64,000 bases of DNA from Burkholderiaceae bacterium (GCA_004322135.1 SCSG01000004.1:124001-188000); one strand, 5' to 3'; positions 26,648 through 36,473 are shown, counted from the first letter of the stretch. Notes: generated from the sequence alone by a model not told the origin. Numbers and translations are program-made.

Positions 26648-28191
26648 ACGGAATTGAGCTCGAGATACTTTGGTCGAATCTCATCAGCATCGTAAGCGAG
26701 CAGGCCAAGAGCCTGCAACGTATTGCGTTTAGCCCAATCGTACGGGAAGCGGGTGATCTGGCCAGCGCCCTGTTCGACGCGCGCGGACGCATGGTTGCAC
26801 AGGCAAACACAGGCACGCCAGGCCACATAAACTCACTGGCAGCCGCAGGCGGGTATTTACACACCCGTTTCAAGGATCAGCTTGAAGAGGGCGACGTAAT
26901 CATCACGAACGATCCGTGGATATCCGCCGGCCACTTCTTCGACATCACCTTGTTGCAGCCAATAATGAACAAGGGAAGGCTTATTGGATACATAGGCTCC
27001 ACCATCCACCACACCGACATCGGAGGATACGGCATTGGTGCCGGCGCTCGAGACGTCCACGAAGAAGGCTTATGGATACCCCCGCTGAAATTCTTCGCAG
27101 CGGGCGTACCGGACAAAGCCATACACGACATTATTCGCAGCAACGTTCGTACTCCAGATCACGTCTTCGGCGATCTCGCCGCACAGGTTGCCAGCGGGAA
27201 ATCCGGCGGCGAACAACTACTCTCTATGTGCAACCGATACGGGCTAAACGACATCGAGCAACTCTCTGACGAAATCATCCGGCGCTCAGAAGAATCAACT
27301 CGAGCCGAAATTCGTAAGCTGCCAGCGGGGACCTATCTTGGGGAAAGCGAATTTGACGTCCCGGGTGGCGAAGTCATTACGCTTAAAGCGGCCGTCACCA
27401 TCGATAACGTCAAGGGAGAGGTTCTTATTGACTTCGCCGGCAGCTCCGGGGCTAGTGCCTCTGGCATCAATGTCGTAATGAACTACACGCACGCCTACTC
27501 GACGTTCGCCATCCGCAGCTGCCTGAACCCAGACCTGCCCAACAACCACGGCAGTCTGGCGCCTATTCTGGTAACTGCCCCCAAAGGGTCCATCGTCAAC
27601 TGCGTATACCCTTCACCCGTCAATGCGAGGCACGTGGTGGGCATGTACGTGCCCATGCCAATACTGAAAGCACTGCATCATGTCATCCCTGATCGAGTGC
27701 TTGCCGAAGGCGCGGGTGCTGTCTGGACCATGCAAATTCAGGGAAAACGAGGCGATGGCCTCCCGTTTACCTCTTCAATGTTCAACTACTCCGGAGGCAT
27801 GGGCGCGCGGAAAACAAAGCCCGGCCCCGACGCGACTTGTTACCCGACGGGCGTCGGTGCAGTACCCGTTGAAATCCTCGAAGCAGCGATTCCCATTATT
27901 TTCGAAGAGAAAGAATTGCGTATCGGTTCAGGAGGAAAAGGCCGGCAACGAGGCGGGGACGGACAGATCATCAAGTTTCGCATCCAGACGCCATACCCGT
28001 GGCTCCTGAATGCCGTACCCAGCCGACTGACCAAAGGCCCGGAAGGTCTGGACGGAGGAGAGCCTGGCGCAGCCGGCCACTTTACGGTGAACGGCAAACC
28101 CATTTCAGAGGCCCGAAAAATCTCATTGCAGCCAAACGACGTAGTAGTACTTGAAACCCCAGGTGGTGGAGGTTTTGGAAAAGCAATCTGA
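26644..28191 (+). CDS. hyuB: Hydantoinase B/oxoprolinase family protein HyuB
   Basis: A 515-residue HyuB-type subunit that carries the hydrolytic or carboxylating half of the complex with HyuA. Typical segments are 'SPIVREAGDLASALFDARG' near the N terminus, 'GHINSLAAAGGYLH', 'NDPWISAGHFFDITLLQPI' and the C-terminal 'VLETPGGGGFG'. The ATG at 26644 overlaps the hyuA stop (ATGA), so the track start upstream is rejected. The ABC binding protein follows after 26 bases, which ties import and hydrolysis of one substrate together. Confidence 0.9.
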   Translation: MNGIELEILWSNLISIVSEQAKSLQRIAFSPIVREAGDLASALFDARGRMVAQANTGTPGHINSLAAAGGYLHTRFKDQLEEGDVIITNDPWISAGHFFDITLLQPIMNKGRLIGYIGSTIHHTDIGGYGIGAGARDVHEEGLWIPPLKFFAAGVPDKAIHDIIRSNVRTPDHVFGDLAAQVASGKSGGEQLLSMCNRYGLNDIEQLSDEIIRRSEESTRAEIRKLPAGTYLGESEFDVPGGEVITLKAAVTIDNVKGEVLIDFAGSSGASASGINVVMNYTHAYSTFAIRSCLNPDLPNNHGSLAPILVTAPKGSIVNCVYPSPVNARHVVGMYVPMPILKALHHVIPDRVLAEGAGAVWTMQIQGKRGDGLPFTSSMFNYSGGMGARKTKPGPDATCYPTGVGAVPVEILEAAIPIIFEEKELRIGSGGKGRQRGGDGQIIKFRIQTPYPWLLNAVPSRLTKGPEGLDGGEPGAAGHFTVNGKPISEARKISLQPNDVVVLETPGGGGFGKAI

Positions 28192-28217
28192 ATGTCGCAC
28201 AACCCAAGGAGACAACA

Positions 28218-29366
28218 ATGATTCACAAGAAACTTAGAAAGTTGACAGGTGGCATGATCGGTGCCGCGTTCCTGGTCGCACTGGCCGCACCGGTATCGGC
28301 ACAGACATATAAAATTGGAGATTCAGCCGGCCTGACGGGGTATGCCGCGACCGTGGATCGGGCGTGGAGCGATGGCGTAAAGCTTGCGGCAGACGTAATC
28401 AACGCCAAAGGTGGAATCAACGGCCGCAAGTTGGAAGTCATCGTTGAAGACAATCATTCTCAACCCCAGGACGCCGTCGTCGTCTACCGCAAAATGATAG
28501 TCAGCGACAAAGTCGATGCATTCGCTTCGGGGTGTGTGTCTGCGGGCACGTTCGCGGCCGCAAGCTCGGTGGCACGGGCGAAGATTCCGATGGTCCTGTG
28601 CTCCATCTTGCCGCCAAAACCAAACGAGATAAAGTGGGCGTTCACAACGCTTCCGCTTCCCAGATTCGAAGTGGAAAAGCGCCTCGAATATTTGCAGCAA
28701 CACACGAAGATAAAAAAAATCGGCATATTGCACGACCCCTCACCCTACGCGAATCTGCAGAAAACAGCCGCGCTGAACGAAGCGGAAAAATATGGCCTGC
28801 AGGTCGTGGATGTCGAACAATATCAGACCAGCGATCCGGATCTATCAGTACAAATCGGAAAAATGAACGCAGCGGGCGCTGGAGCCATCCTGAAAATCGG
28901 CCTTGGCGGAACCACGATGACCGCCGCAAAAAACATCAAGCAACTCGGACTTCCAACCCTGCTCATGGCAAGCCTGGAAGATCTGAAGGTGTTCAAGCCC
29001 GTGGCTGAAGTACTTGGCAACCAGTTCTTTTTCGTCGCGTCACCCTCTCAGGTCGTAGATGCGTTGCCTAGTGGTCCGCTGAAAACCGCTATTAATGATT
29101 TCCTCACACCATGGCGCGCAAAATACGGGGATCGTGACCCGAACTGGGCCGGCCGTGGCTGGGATGCGGTTCTTCTGCTCAAGGAAGCCGTCCAGAAAGC
29201 CCACTCGTTTGATGGTCCCAAAGTACGAGACGCCCTGGAAACCATTTCTGGCTTCCAGGGAACATCCGGCGTTTATGATTTCTCGCCGACCGACCATCAC
29301 GGCATCACCAAGAACCCGCTCTTCCTGGGCGAGATCATCGACGGCAAAGTCAAAATCGTGCAATGA
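28218..29366 (+). CDS. Periplasmic substrate-binding protein of the hyu-linked Liv transporter
   Basis: A 382-residue Peripla_BP_6 protein with a signal peptide ('GAAFLVALAAPVSAQTY', cleavage after about residue 28) and the family start 'YKIGDSAGLTGYAATVDR'. 'VDAFASGCVSAGTFAAAS' replaces the usual GP-S-S-G/A loop of amino-acid receptors, which hints at a different ligand. The gene overlaps livF (ATGA), so binding protein, ATPases and permeases are one transcription unit with hyuAB. Confidence 0.88.
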   Translation: MIHKKLRKLTGGMIGAAFLVALAAPVSAQTYKIGDSAGLTGYAATVDRAWSDGVKLAADVINAKGGINGRKLEVIVEDNHSQPQDAVVVYRKMIVSDKVDAFASGCVSAGTFAAASSVARAKIPMVLCSILPPKPNEIKWAFTTLPLPRFEVEKRLEYLQQHTKIKKIGILHDPSPYANLQKTAALNEAEKYGLQVVDVEQYQTSDPDLSVQIGKMNAAGAGAILKIGLGGTTMTAAKNIKQLGLPTLLMASLEDLKVFKPVAEVLGNQFFFVASPSQVVDALPSGPLKTAINDFLTPWRAKYGDRDPNWAGRGWDAVLLLKEAVQKAHSFDGPKVRDALETISGFQGTSGVYDFSPTDHHGITKNPLFLGEIIDGKVKIVQ

Positions 29367-30094
29367 AAGAGCCCACCACCCTGCCTGGCCTGGAGGCAAC
29401 TCAATTGACCGCGCGGTATGGCCCACTTGAGGCATTGCACGCAACCGATCTGCACGTTTCCACGGGCGAGCTGGTTGCGATTCTGGGCCCCAATGGCGCG
29501 GGCAAATCGACCTTGTTGCGGCGAATCATGGGTCTGGTTCAGGGTGAAGGCACCGTTAGTTTCAACGGAGAACCATTACCAGGATCCGACCCACGCCGCT
29601 GCACCATGAGGGGGGTCATCCTTGTGCCGGAAGGCCGCGGAATATTCGGACCTATGACCGTCCACGAGAATCTCGATCTTGGCGCGTACCTCGCAGGCGG
29701 CAATAAAGAGGAAATCAACAACCGGCTTGATCGCGTCTTCAACCTCTTCCCGCGACTCAAGGACAGGCGTAAACAACTGGGGGGGTCTCTTTCCGGCGGC
29801 GAGCAACAAATGCTGGCGATTGGGCGCGGACTAATGGCTGCGCCCAAACTGCTTCTGCTGGACGAACCCTCTCTTGGCCTGGCCCCTCGCCTGGCTGAGG
29901 AAATACTGGCCACACTGGGTACCTTGAACCAATCCGGCCTAAGCGTCCTGCTGGTTGAGCAAAAGGCGCCGTTGGCGCTAAAGCTCGCCAAACGTGCATA
30001 CCTCTTGTCGGTTGGCCGGGTAGTGGCTGAAGTCACGCCCGACCAAATTCAGTCTCCACGTGATCTCGCGAGGTACTATCTTGCGACCGCTTAA
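29363..30094 (+). CDS. livF: Liv-type ABC transporter ATPase LivF (hyu-linked)
   Basis: A 243-residue ATPase with normal Walker A 'GPNGAGKST' (about 39-47), signature 'LSGGEQQML' and Walker B 'LLLLDEPSLGL'. Unlike the LivF of the first operon, its Walker A lysine is present. It overlaps the binding protein gene by four bases and livM by about 14 bases. Confidence 0.9.
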   Translation: MKEPTTLPGLEATQLTARYGPLEALHATDLHVSTGELVAILGPNGAGKSTLLRRIMGLVQGEGTVSFNGEPLPGSDPRRCTMRGVILVPEGRGIFGPMTVHENLDLGAYLAGGNKEEINNRLDRVFNLFPRLKDRRKQLGGSLSGGEQQMLAIGRGLMAAPKLLLLDEPSLGLAPRLAEEILATLGTLNQSGLSVLLVEQKAPLALKLAKRAYLLSVGRVVAEVTPDQIQSPRDLARYYLATA

Positions 30095-31031
30095 CAACGC
30101 CTGGGCCACGCATCGCGTGGTGGCACTATTCCTCGCTGTGATGTTCATCTTCGCGCTGGTGACTGGCGGCTATATTCTCACGGTGTTAAGTTTTGCGGCA
30201 ATTTACGCGATTTTTACCATCGGGCTTAATTTCTTTATGGGCTACGCGGGCCAGGTCACATTCGGCCAAAACGCGTTTGCAGCGATAAGCGGCTACACCT
30301 CGGCGGTGCTCACCGCAACATACGGCTGGGAGCCGATCCTTGCGCTACCTGTCGGGATAATTGGCGCGGTCGTGATTGCCTGTCTGGTCGGGTACCCGGT
30401 TCTCAGGCTGCGAGGCCACTATCTGGCAATGGCAACGTTGGCCCTGGGCCTGATCGCGCACGAAGTCGCCGTCGAATGGGGCTCTGTCACACAAGGCTAC
30501 ATGGGCATTTCAGGCATACCTCCCATAGGCGTTGGAAGCTTTGAACTCGTCACTCCGCGCACCGTACTAATATTCCTGTGCGTCGTGCTGGCTGTTGCCC
30601 TGTGGGTTGCATACCGCCTGAAGGAATCACGCTTTGGCAATGCCCTGGCCGCCATCGCGGGCAGTGAAGACGCTGCCAGGGCGCTCGGGATCAACGTACC
30701 TCGCTATAAACTGGCGGCCTTTGTCATTGCAGCCGTGTATGCGGCAATCGCAGGCTCACTAATCGTCCACTTCGTCGGATTCGTCAGCCCCGAAGTATTT
30801 GGGCTGAGCATGGTGATCAGCGGCTTCATGATGCTTTACGTCGGCGGCATAGGGTCCATATTCGGACCGCTATTTGGCGCACTCATAGTCGGTCTGTTGC
30901 CTGAAATCTTCCGCGGCTTCAAGGGCTATCAGGATCTCTCGTACGGCGTGGCTCTGATCCTTATTCTGATTTTTGCTCCGAAGGGCATCGCATCCGTCGG
31001 TCGCCTGATTTCAAGAAGGCAGCGAAATTGA
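30081..31031 (+). CDS. livM: Liv-type ABC transporter permease LivM (hyu-linked)
   Basis: A permease of about 316 residues with the LivM signature 'GLNFFMGYAGQVTFGQNAF' and 'YVGGIGSIFGPLFGALIVG'. The track places a GTG at 30060; I prefer TTG at 30081, which has GAGG eight bases upstream and overlaps the livF end by 14 bases. The gene ends in TTGA, which is also the livG start. It forms the importer pore with LivH. Confidence 0.87.
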   Translation: MRPLNNAWATHRVVALFLAVMFIFALVTGGYILTVLSFAAIYAIFTIGLNFFMGYAGQVTFGQNAFAAISGYTSAVLTATYGWEPILALPVGIIGAVVIACLVGYPVLRLRGHYLAMATLALGLIAHEVAVEWGSVTQGYMGISGIPPIGVGSFELVTPRTVLIFLCVVLAVALWVAYRLKESRFGNALAAIAGSEDAARALGINVPRYKLAAFVIAAVYAAIAGSLIVHFVGFVSPEVFGLSMVISGFMMLYVGGIGSIFGPLFGALIVGLLPEIFRGFKGYQDLSYGVALILILIFAPKGIASVGRLISRRQRN

Positions 31032-31795
31032 AGATACTGGAACTCGTAAACGCCACGAAGGTATTTGGCGGACTGACCGCCGTGGATAACGTCAGCTTCT
31101 CGATCGAGGCAGGAGAAGTCAGCGCCATCATCGGGCCAAATGGGGCTGGCAAAACAACACTTTTCAATTTGATATCCGGATTCTTGCCGCCAACTACGGG
31201 TGAAGTGCTTTTCAACGGTGAGGCCACCACAGGCTTGCCGACAGACAAGGTGGCTGCGAGGGGCCTGGCCCGCACGTTCCAGCTGGTCCAGCTTTTCCCC
31301 GATCTGACTGTTCACGCGAACGTCCGCGTAGGCGCTCACCTTCGAAGCTCGGGCGGCATCTGGTCGGCACTGATACGAAACCGCCAGTCACGGCAGCAAA
31401 CAATACAAGTCAACCAAAAAGCAAGCCAATTACTCGAGTTCGTGGGCCTTCAAGGCTGTGCCGACCTGGGTGCTACCGAACTCACCTACGGCCAGCAGCG
31501 CCTGCTTGAAGTGGCCAGGGCGCTGGCTAGCGAACCCAAATTGCTCTTGCTCGACGAGCCCGCAGCGGGCCTGAACACGCAGGAGACTAGCCACTTGGCC
31601 GACGTCATCGGTCAGATCGTGAAGCAAGGAACAAGTGTGCTGATTATCGAACACGACATGAACCTGGTCATGAAGATCGCCCGCAAGATAATCGTCCTGG
31701 ACTTCGGCAAGGTCATCGCCCAAGGCACTCCGCTCGAAGTACAAAAGGATCCCCAGGTTCTAGACGCCTACCTGGGAGGTGTCGACTATGCCTGA
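31028..31795 (+). CDS. livG: Liv-type ABC transporter ATPase LivG (hyu-linked)
   Basis: A 255-residue ATPase starting with TTG inside the TTGA overlap with livM. Walker A 'GPNGAGKTT' (about 36-44), the LivG-type signature 'LTYGQQRLLEVARAL' and Walker B 'LLLLDEPAAGL' are intact, with the H-loop 'IIEHDMNLVM'. It overlaps livH by eight bases (ATGCCTGA). Confidence 0.9.
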   Translation: MKILELVNATKVFGGLTAVDNVSFSIEAGEVSAIIGPNGAGKTTLFNLISGFLPPTTGEVLFNGEATTGLPTDKVAARGLARTFQLVQLFPDLTVHANVRVGAHLRSSGGIWSALIRNRQSRQQTIQVNQKASQLLEFVGLQGCADLGATELTYGQQRLLEVARALASEPKLLLLDEPAAGLNTQETSHLADVIGQIVKQGTSVLIIEHDMNLVMKIARKIIVLDFGKVIAQGTPLEVQKDPQVLDAYLGGVDYA

Positions 31796-32666
31796 TCTCA
31801 TTTTCCTTACCCAAACCATCGTTTCGGGCATTGGAATCGGTTGCGTCTTCGGACTGATCGGCATCGGTTACTGCGTCATCTACAACGCCAGTGGCATTGT
31901 CAACTTCGCGCAAGGCGCGTTTGTCATGCTGGGCGGCATGGTCACCTACGTTCTCAGTACGCGCGTGGGGCTCTCTTTATTGGTTTCAGCCATTATCGCT
32001 ACTGCCTCGGTGGCCGTTGTGGGTGTCGTCATAGAACGGCTGGTTGTACGTCCGCTATGGCGCCGAAACGCAACCGCCTTCGTAATGATTCTGGCGACTC
32101 TTGCTGCCCAGACCGTAATCGAACAGACAACACTGCTCACTATCGACGATCAGCCAAAAACCTTACCTAATTTTATAAACCTGCCACCACTCATGATTGG
32201 AAAGGTGGCCATAAACTACCAACTGATAGCGATTGCTGGTGCGTCCATCTTGCTAGTGGCGTTGCTGGCGCTGTTCTTTGCGCGTACCCGCGTCGGACGC
32301 GCCATGCGTGCCTGCTCCATTAATCGGGAAGCCGCAGCGCTGCAGGGTATCCCAGTGTCAAGAATGCTGGGCTACGCATTCGCCCTGTCGGCAGGGCTAG
32401 GCGCAATCGCTGGCGTACTGATCACGCCAACACAATATACGGCATTCGACGTAGGTGTGCCCTTTGCAATCAGTGGTTTCATTGCAGCCATCGTCGGGGG
32501 TTTCGGCAAGCCCGGAGGCGCATTTATCGGAGGCATCCTTCTTGGACTCGCACAATCGCTTGCCATCATGTTTTTCGGATCTGGCCTCAAGAACATCGCT
32601 GCACTTTCTATCATGCTTATCTTCATCACCATAAGGCCCACGGGCCTATTCGGGAAAAAAGAATGA
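31788..32666 (+). CDS. livH: Liv-type ABC transporter permease LivH (hyu-linked)
   Basis: A 292-residue permease with 'NASGIVNFAQGAFVMLGGM' near residue 31 and 'IVGGFGKPGGAFIGGIL' near the C terminus, both LivH type. The ATG at 31788 follows GGGAGGT and overlaps the livG stop; the track GTG three codons earlier is less likely. It ends in TGA that overlaps an in-frame ATG of the next ORF. This completes a five-gene importer in the hyu operon. Confidence 0.89.
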   Translation: MPDLIFLTQTIVSGIGIGCVFGLIGIGYCVIYNASGIVNFAQGAFVMLGGMVTYVLSTRVGLSLLVSAIIATASVAVVGVVIERLVVRPLWRRNATAFVMILATLAAQTVIEQTTLLTIDDQPKTLPNFINLPPLMIGKVAINYQLIAIAGASILLVALLALFFARTRVGRAMRACSINREAAALQGIPVSRMLGYAFALSAGLGAIAGVLITPTQYTAFDVGVPFAISGFIAAIVGGFGKPGGAFIGGILLGLAQSLAIMFFGSGLKNIAALSIMLIFITIRPTGLFGKKE

Positions 32667-32680
32667 GCCAAGGAGATCTT

Positions 32681-33016
32681 GTGAACATACACCAAGTTGA
32701 CTGGAACGCAATCCCATGGACCCCCGTACGTGAGGGGGTAGAGCGCAAGTCGTTCGCAGGTGACGGCGCCACACTGGCGCTGCATCGCCTGGCTCCGGGA
32801 CACGAACCCAAGCCGCATCAGCACCCCAACGAGCAGATTGTCTATATTCTGGAGGGGCAAATCCGATTCCATATCGACGGCGAATCAATCGTTCTGGGTG
32901 CCGGACAACTGCTGGTCGTGCCTGCCAACACGATGCACTGGGGCGAAGTCGTCGGCGATGTACCCGTGCTGAACCTCGACATATTCACACCCAAACGCCC
33001 GGAATACGGCGGGTAG
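32681..33016 (+). CDS. Small cupin protein of the hyu operon
   Basis: A single-domain cupin of 111 residues from the GTG at 32681, which has AAGGAG five bases upstream; an ATG at 32663 overlapping the livH stop is the other option. The metal site is 'EPKPHQHPNEQIVYILEGQI' (about residues 42-61) with the last His in 'NTMHWGEVV'. It could be an isomerase, a dioxygenase or a sensor. Its place between the transporter and the aldolase suggests it acts on the HyuAB product. Confidence 0.78.
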   Translation: MNIHQVDWNAIPWTPVREGVERKSFAGDGATLALHRLAPGHEPKPHQHPNEQIVYILEGQIRFHIDGESIVLGAGQLLVVPANTMHWGEVVGDVPVLNLDIFTPKRPEYGG

Positions 33017-33029
33017 CACGAGAAAAGAC

Positions 33030-33806
33030 ATGGCCGAACACCTATCGTTGCGACGACGTATCCAGGAACGGGAACGCGTAATAGGCACCTTTCTGAAAAC
33101 GTCCTCGTACCAGACCGTTGAAATTCTCGGCACGACGGGAATTGATTTTATCGTCATCGACTCTGAACATGCATGCTTCAGTCGCCACGACATCGACACG
33201 TGCATGTTGGCGGCCCGCGCCTCAAATCTGCCTGCCTTGGTGCGGGTCTCGAGCAGCGCTGAAACCCCCATCCGGGAAGCCCTGGACGTTGGCGCAACGG
33301 GCATCATGGCGCCGCACGCGAAGAGTGCACAGGTAACAAAAGACATTGTCGCCGCCACACGATACCGCAACGGCATACGCGGTTTCTCAAACTCACCGCG
33401 CGCTGGCGGCTATGGAACCATCGGCATGGCGCAACACATTGCCCAATCCGACGAAAACACCATTGTCATCTGCCAAATCGAAGATCGAGACGCTATCGAA
33501 GACATCGACGCAGTCGCTTCAGTCCTGGAAGTAGACTGCCTCTTCATAGGCCGTGCAGACCTTGCCTTGTCGTACGGCGCGTCGTCCGTAACCGACTCCA
33601 ACGTCGAAAACGCAATCGTCCGAATATGCGCAGCCTGTGAAAAAGCAAAAAAGCCGATTGGAATTTTCCTTGCTGACACTGCGCAGGTCGACCACTACAT
33701 GAAGCTTGGGATCACGTTGTTCGTCATCGGGTCAGACCAATCGCTGCTACGTAACAGCACGATAAACATGGGACGGGCGTTCAAACAAATGAACTCAAAA
33801 ACCTAG
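33030..33806 (+). CDS. HpcH/HpaI-family aldolase (class II 2-oxo acid aldolase)
   Basis: A 258-residue TIM-barrel aldolase of the HpcH/HpaI family, which cleaves 4-hydroxy-2-oxo acids to pyruvate plus an aldehyde using a divalent metal. The catalytic His is in 'VIDSEHACF' (about 41-49), the substrate-binding Arg in 'ALVRVSSS', and metal ligands are in 'ICQIEDRDA' and the family 'GxxDL' site, here 'FIGRADLALSYG'. It is 14 bases after the cupin and is the last gene of the operon. Citrate lyase beta-like or garL-like activities are alternatives. Confidence 0.85.
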   Translation: MAEHLSLRRRIQERERVIGTFLKTSSYQTVEILGTTGIDFIVIDSEHACFSRHDIDTCMLAARASNLPALVRVSSSAETPIREALDVGATGIMAPHAKSAQVTKDIVAATRYRNGIRGFSNSPRAGGYGTIGMAQHIAQSDENTIVICQIEDRDAIEDIDAVASVLEVDCLFIGRADLALSYGASSVTDSNVENAIVRICAACEKAKKPIGIFLADTAQVDHYMKLGITLFVIGSDQSLLRNSTINMGRAFKQMNSKT

Positions 33807-33832
33807 CCTGACGCTGTGACAACACTTGCTAT

Positions 33833-35041
33833 CTAAATCGCTTTCGCCAGCCTTGTGGCGATGACAATGCCCACCGCTGCACACGTCCCTGTTGCCACCC
33901 AGGTCCATTGCCAGCCACCCGTTAGCGTAGCTATCCACGCCACGATAGGCGGCCCGACAAATTGACCGAAGGCCGAGCATTGCTGCATCCAGCCGACTGA
34001 CGTCGACGTAGTGCGTACGGAAGGGGCAAAGCGGATACACAGCAGAAATAGTGTTGTGGGTATCAGGCCGCCCACGGCGGAAAACAGAAACACTGCAATG
34101 AATTTGACTGTTGCCGACACATCCAAGGCAAAAGCGACGAATGCACCTGCTGCCATAAAGGCAAAACCCGTGTACAGCAAAGTGCGCACTGGCACGCGTC
34201 GATGCAAAAAGTACCCCGCCCCAAGATTGCCTATGGCATTTGCTCCACCTACGATGGCAGTCATAACCCCTGCCGTGGTGCCCGAAATGCCACCAGCGAC
34301 ATATATGGACGGCAAAAAGCCGATCACCGCCGTCCACTGCCCTGAATACACGCCGAAGCAAAGTGCAATAAGCCAGACCTTACGCGATGCCAATGTAGTT
34401 TTCACCATCGCCCAGCTGGTGTCTTCGTGTTTGTTTTCCTGTGGCACAGCAGCCTGCAGGGCATCGGGGGGTACCCAAACCGCGACCGCCACCAACATCA
34501 CGAATGTCAGCCCCGCCATCAGCAACCACAAAGCCTGCCAATCCTCCATGCTCAGCACCCATGAGCCAAACAGCAGAATAATGACCGTTCCGATAGGCAT
34601 GTAACTGCCCCACACCCCAAGTACGCGGGTCAAATATGCTGGAGCGACCAAACGCCTGACCAAGCCTGGAGCCGGCATAGTCACCATGAGAACGCCGCAG
34701 CCTTCTATAGCGCGGAACAAGAACAGCGCGACCCTGGAGTCAAGAATCGTGCCCAATGCCGACGCAACGCCAAGTAACGACAAGCCCATCAACACGCAGC
34801 GTCGTAAACCGATTTTTTCAGCAAACAGACCCACCAGCAAACCCAGCAGCATCCCGGCCATTTGAACCAAAGACAGCAAAAATCCAGAGTCCACCAAACT
34901 CAGGCCAACTTCTCTCTGCAGCTCCGGCAAGGCGGGAGGAAGCTTCCATATATGCATGGCCGCACATATACCTGCCAGCACAACCAGATAAGCGGCACGA
35001 TTGCCCTTGGCGCCTTCAGGCCGGTTCACGGGACCCTGCAT
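33833..35041 (-). CDS. MFS transporter
   Basis: A 402-residue major facilitator protein with 12 predicted helices, near full symmetry and a short N terminus. Motif A is degenerate ('GLFAEKIGLRRCVLMG', about 71-86). It is convergent with the aldolase gene and so outside the hyu operon, although it could export or import the same compounds. Substrate unknown; cyanate-like or organic-acid MFS carriers have similar size. Confidence 0.8.
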   Translation of the reverse strand: MQGPVNRPEGAKGNRAAYLVVLAGICAAMHIWKLPPALPELQREVGLSLVDSGFLLSLVQMAGMLLGLLVGLFAEKIGLRRCVLMGLSLLGVASALGTILDSRVALFLFRAIEGCGVLMVTMPAPGLVRRLVAPAYLTRVLGVWGSYMPIGTVIILLFGSWVLSMEDWQALWLLMAGLTFVMLVAVAVWVPPDALQAAVPQENKHEDTSWAMVKTTLASRKVWLIALCFGVYSGQWTAVIGFLPSIYVAGGISGTTAGVMTAIVGGANAIGNLGAGYFLHRRVPVRTLLYTGFAFMAAGAFVAFALDVSATVKFIAVFLFSAVGGLIPTTLFLLCIRFAPSVRTTSTSVGWMQQCSAFGQFVGPPIVAWIATLTGGWQWTWVATGTCAAVGIVIATRLAKAI

Positions 35042-35227
35042 ACGATCTTCTTCATGTTCTTACTGTCGGCACAACTGCCGCGCTACCCATAAGTGCTTAT
35101 TAAATCACGAGAGGCCGCACTACCCGGTACCCAGGAACGGCCAAGGTCATGCGAACAGCCCGCACAAGCGCGATATTGTGGCACACTGTCATACAGCACA
35201 CGCCTACTCTGAACAAAAATCATAACC

Positions 35228-36466
35228 ATGTCGTCCAGCCAGCAAGACAACACGTCAGTATCTTCTTCACCTGCTTCCGCCCCCGCCACATCCTCCATAG
35301 TCGCCCTGGTGCTGGCCCTTGTCCTGGTCGCATGCAACTTGCGCCCCGCGTTGCTCAGCCTTGGACCAGTATTGGACTCCGTTCAGGACAGCCTGCACCT
35401 TAACGCATCGGCCAGCGGATTTCTCATTATGCTGCCCATTTTGTGTTTCAGCGCGTTTGCACCGCTTGTGCCAAGCTTGTTGCGCCGCTGGCCGGCCGAG
35501 CAGCTCATCCTGCTATGCCTGATAATCCTGGCATTTGGCATTGGGCTGCGCAGCCTGTTCGGCATAACAGGCATGTTCGCCGGCACGTTGTTCATCGGCG
35601 CAAGCATCAGCATTGTCATGGTGCTGCTGCCCAGCATCATCAAACACCGCTTCCCCACTCAGGCAGGCATGATGATGGGCGTGTACTCCACCGCATTGTG
35701 CCTGGGAGCGGCCATTGCGGCTGGCAGCACGGTGCCTATTCAGGGCATCCCAGGCAGCAACTGGCAATGGGCGCTGGCCGTTTGGCTGGTTCCGGCATTG
35801 ATTGCGGCCGCAGTCTGGCGCCCTTATGTACCGTCTGGCCAGGATCGGCAGATACGCGCACGCACATCACCGCCACGTCTGCGCGCCAACCGCCTGGCCT
35901 GGCAAGTCACACTGTTCATGGGCACCCAGTCGGCCGTGGCTTACTGCGTTTTTGGCTGGCTGCCTCTCATCCTCATCGATCGCGGAATGACGCGGGTCGC
36001 TGCGGGCCTGGCCCTTTCTGTGGTCATGGTGCTCCAGATCGTAGGCTCTCTGGCCGGCCCCTGGTTTGCGACTCACGGGAAAGACCAGCGTGCATCCATC
36101 GCCGTCCTGCTGGCGGGGATGCTGGTAGGCGTGCTCGGCGCAATCTATGCACCACTGAACCAAATATGGCTGTGGACCACCATCCTGGGGATTGGCATGG
36201 GAGGCACATTCAGCGTGGCACTGGCCTTACTGGTTCTGCGCTCGCCCAATTCTCAGGTGGCGGCGGCACTGTCCGGCATGGCACAGGGCGTGGGTTACGT
36301 CGTCTCTGCCACAGGCCCTTTCGTCGTGGGGCTGCTGCACCAGCTAACCGGAAACTGGCACGCTGTTGCCGTTTTCATCAGCGTAATGCTGGTGATCAGC
36401 TGGTACTTCGGAATGGGCGCAGGGCGATCGGTCTACATCGAGGTTGAAGCACGCCCCGCATCCTGA
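35228..36466 (+). CDS. MFS transporter, CynX/NimT type
   Basis: A 412-residue 12-helix MFS protein. 'LVACNLRPALLSLGPVLDSVQ' in helix 1 is characteristic of the CynX/NimT (cyanate/2-nitroimidazole) branch, and 'GSLAGPWFATHGKDQRA' lies in the mid-loop. It is divergent from the previous MFS gene and convergent with the FAD oxidoreductase (7-base gap). CynX names are historical; substrates are mostly unproven. Confidence 0.82.
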   Translation: MSSSQQDNTSVSSSPASAPATSSIVALVLALVLVACNLRPALLSLGPVLDSVQDSLHLNASASGFLIMLPILCFSAFAPLVPSLLRRWPAEQLILLCLIILAFGIGLRSLFGITGMFAGTLFIGASISIVMVLLPSIIKHRFPTQAGMMMGVYSTALCLGAAIAAGSTVPIQGIPGSNWQWALAVWLVPALIAAAVWRPYVPSGQDRQIRARTSPPRLRANRLAWQVTLFMGTQSAVAYCVFGWLPLILIDRGMTRVAAGLALSVVMVLQIVGSLAGPWFATHGKDQRASIAVLLAGMLVGVLGAIYAPLNQIWLWTTILGIGMGGTFSVALALLVLRSPNSQVAAALSGMAQGVGYVVSATGPFVVGLLHQLTGNWHAVAVFISVMLVISWYFGMGAGRSVYIEVEARPAS

Positions 36467-36473
36467 GGGCAGC

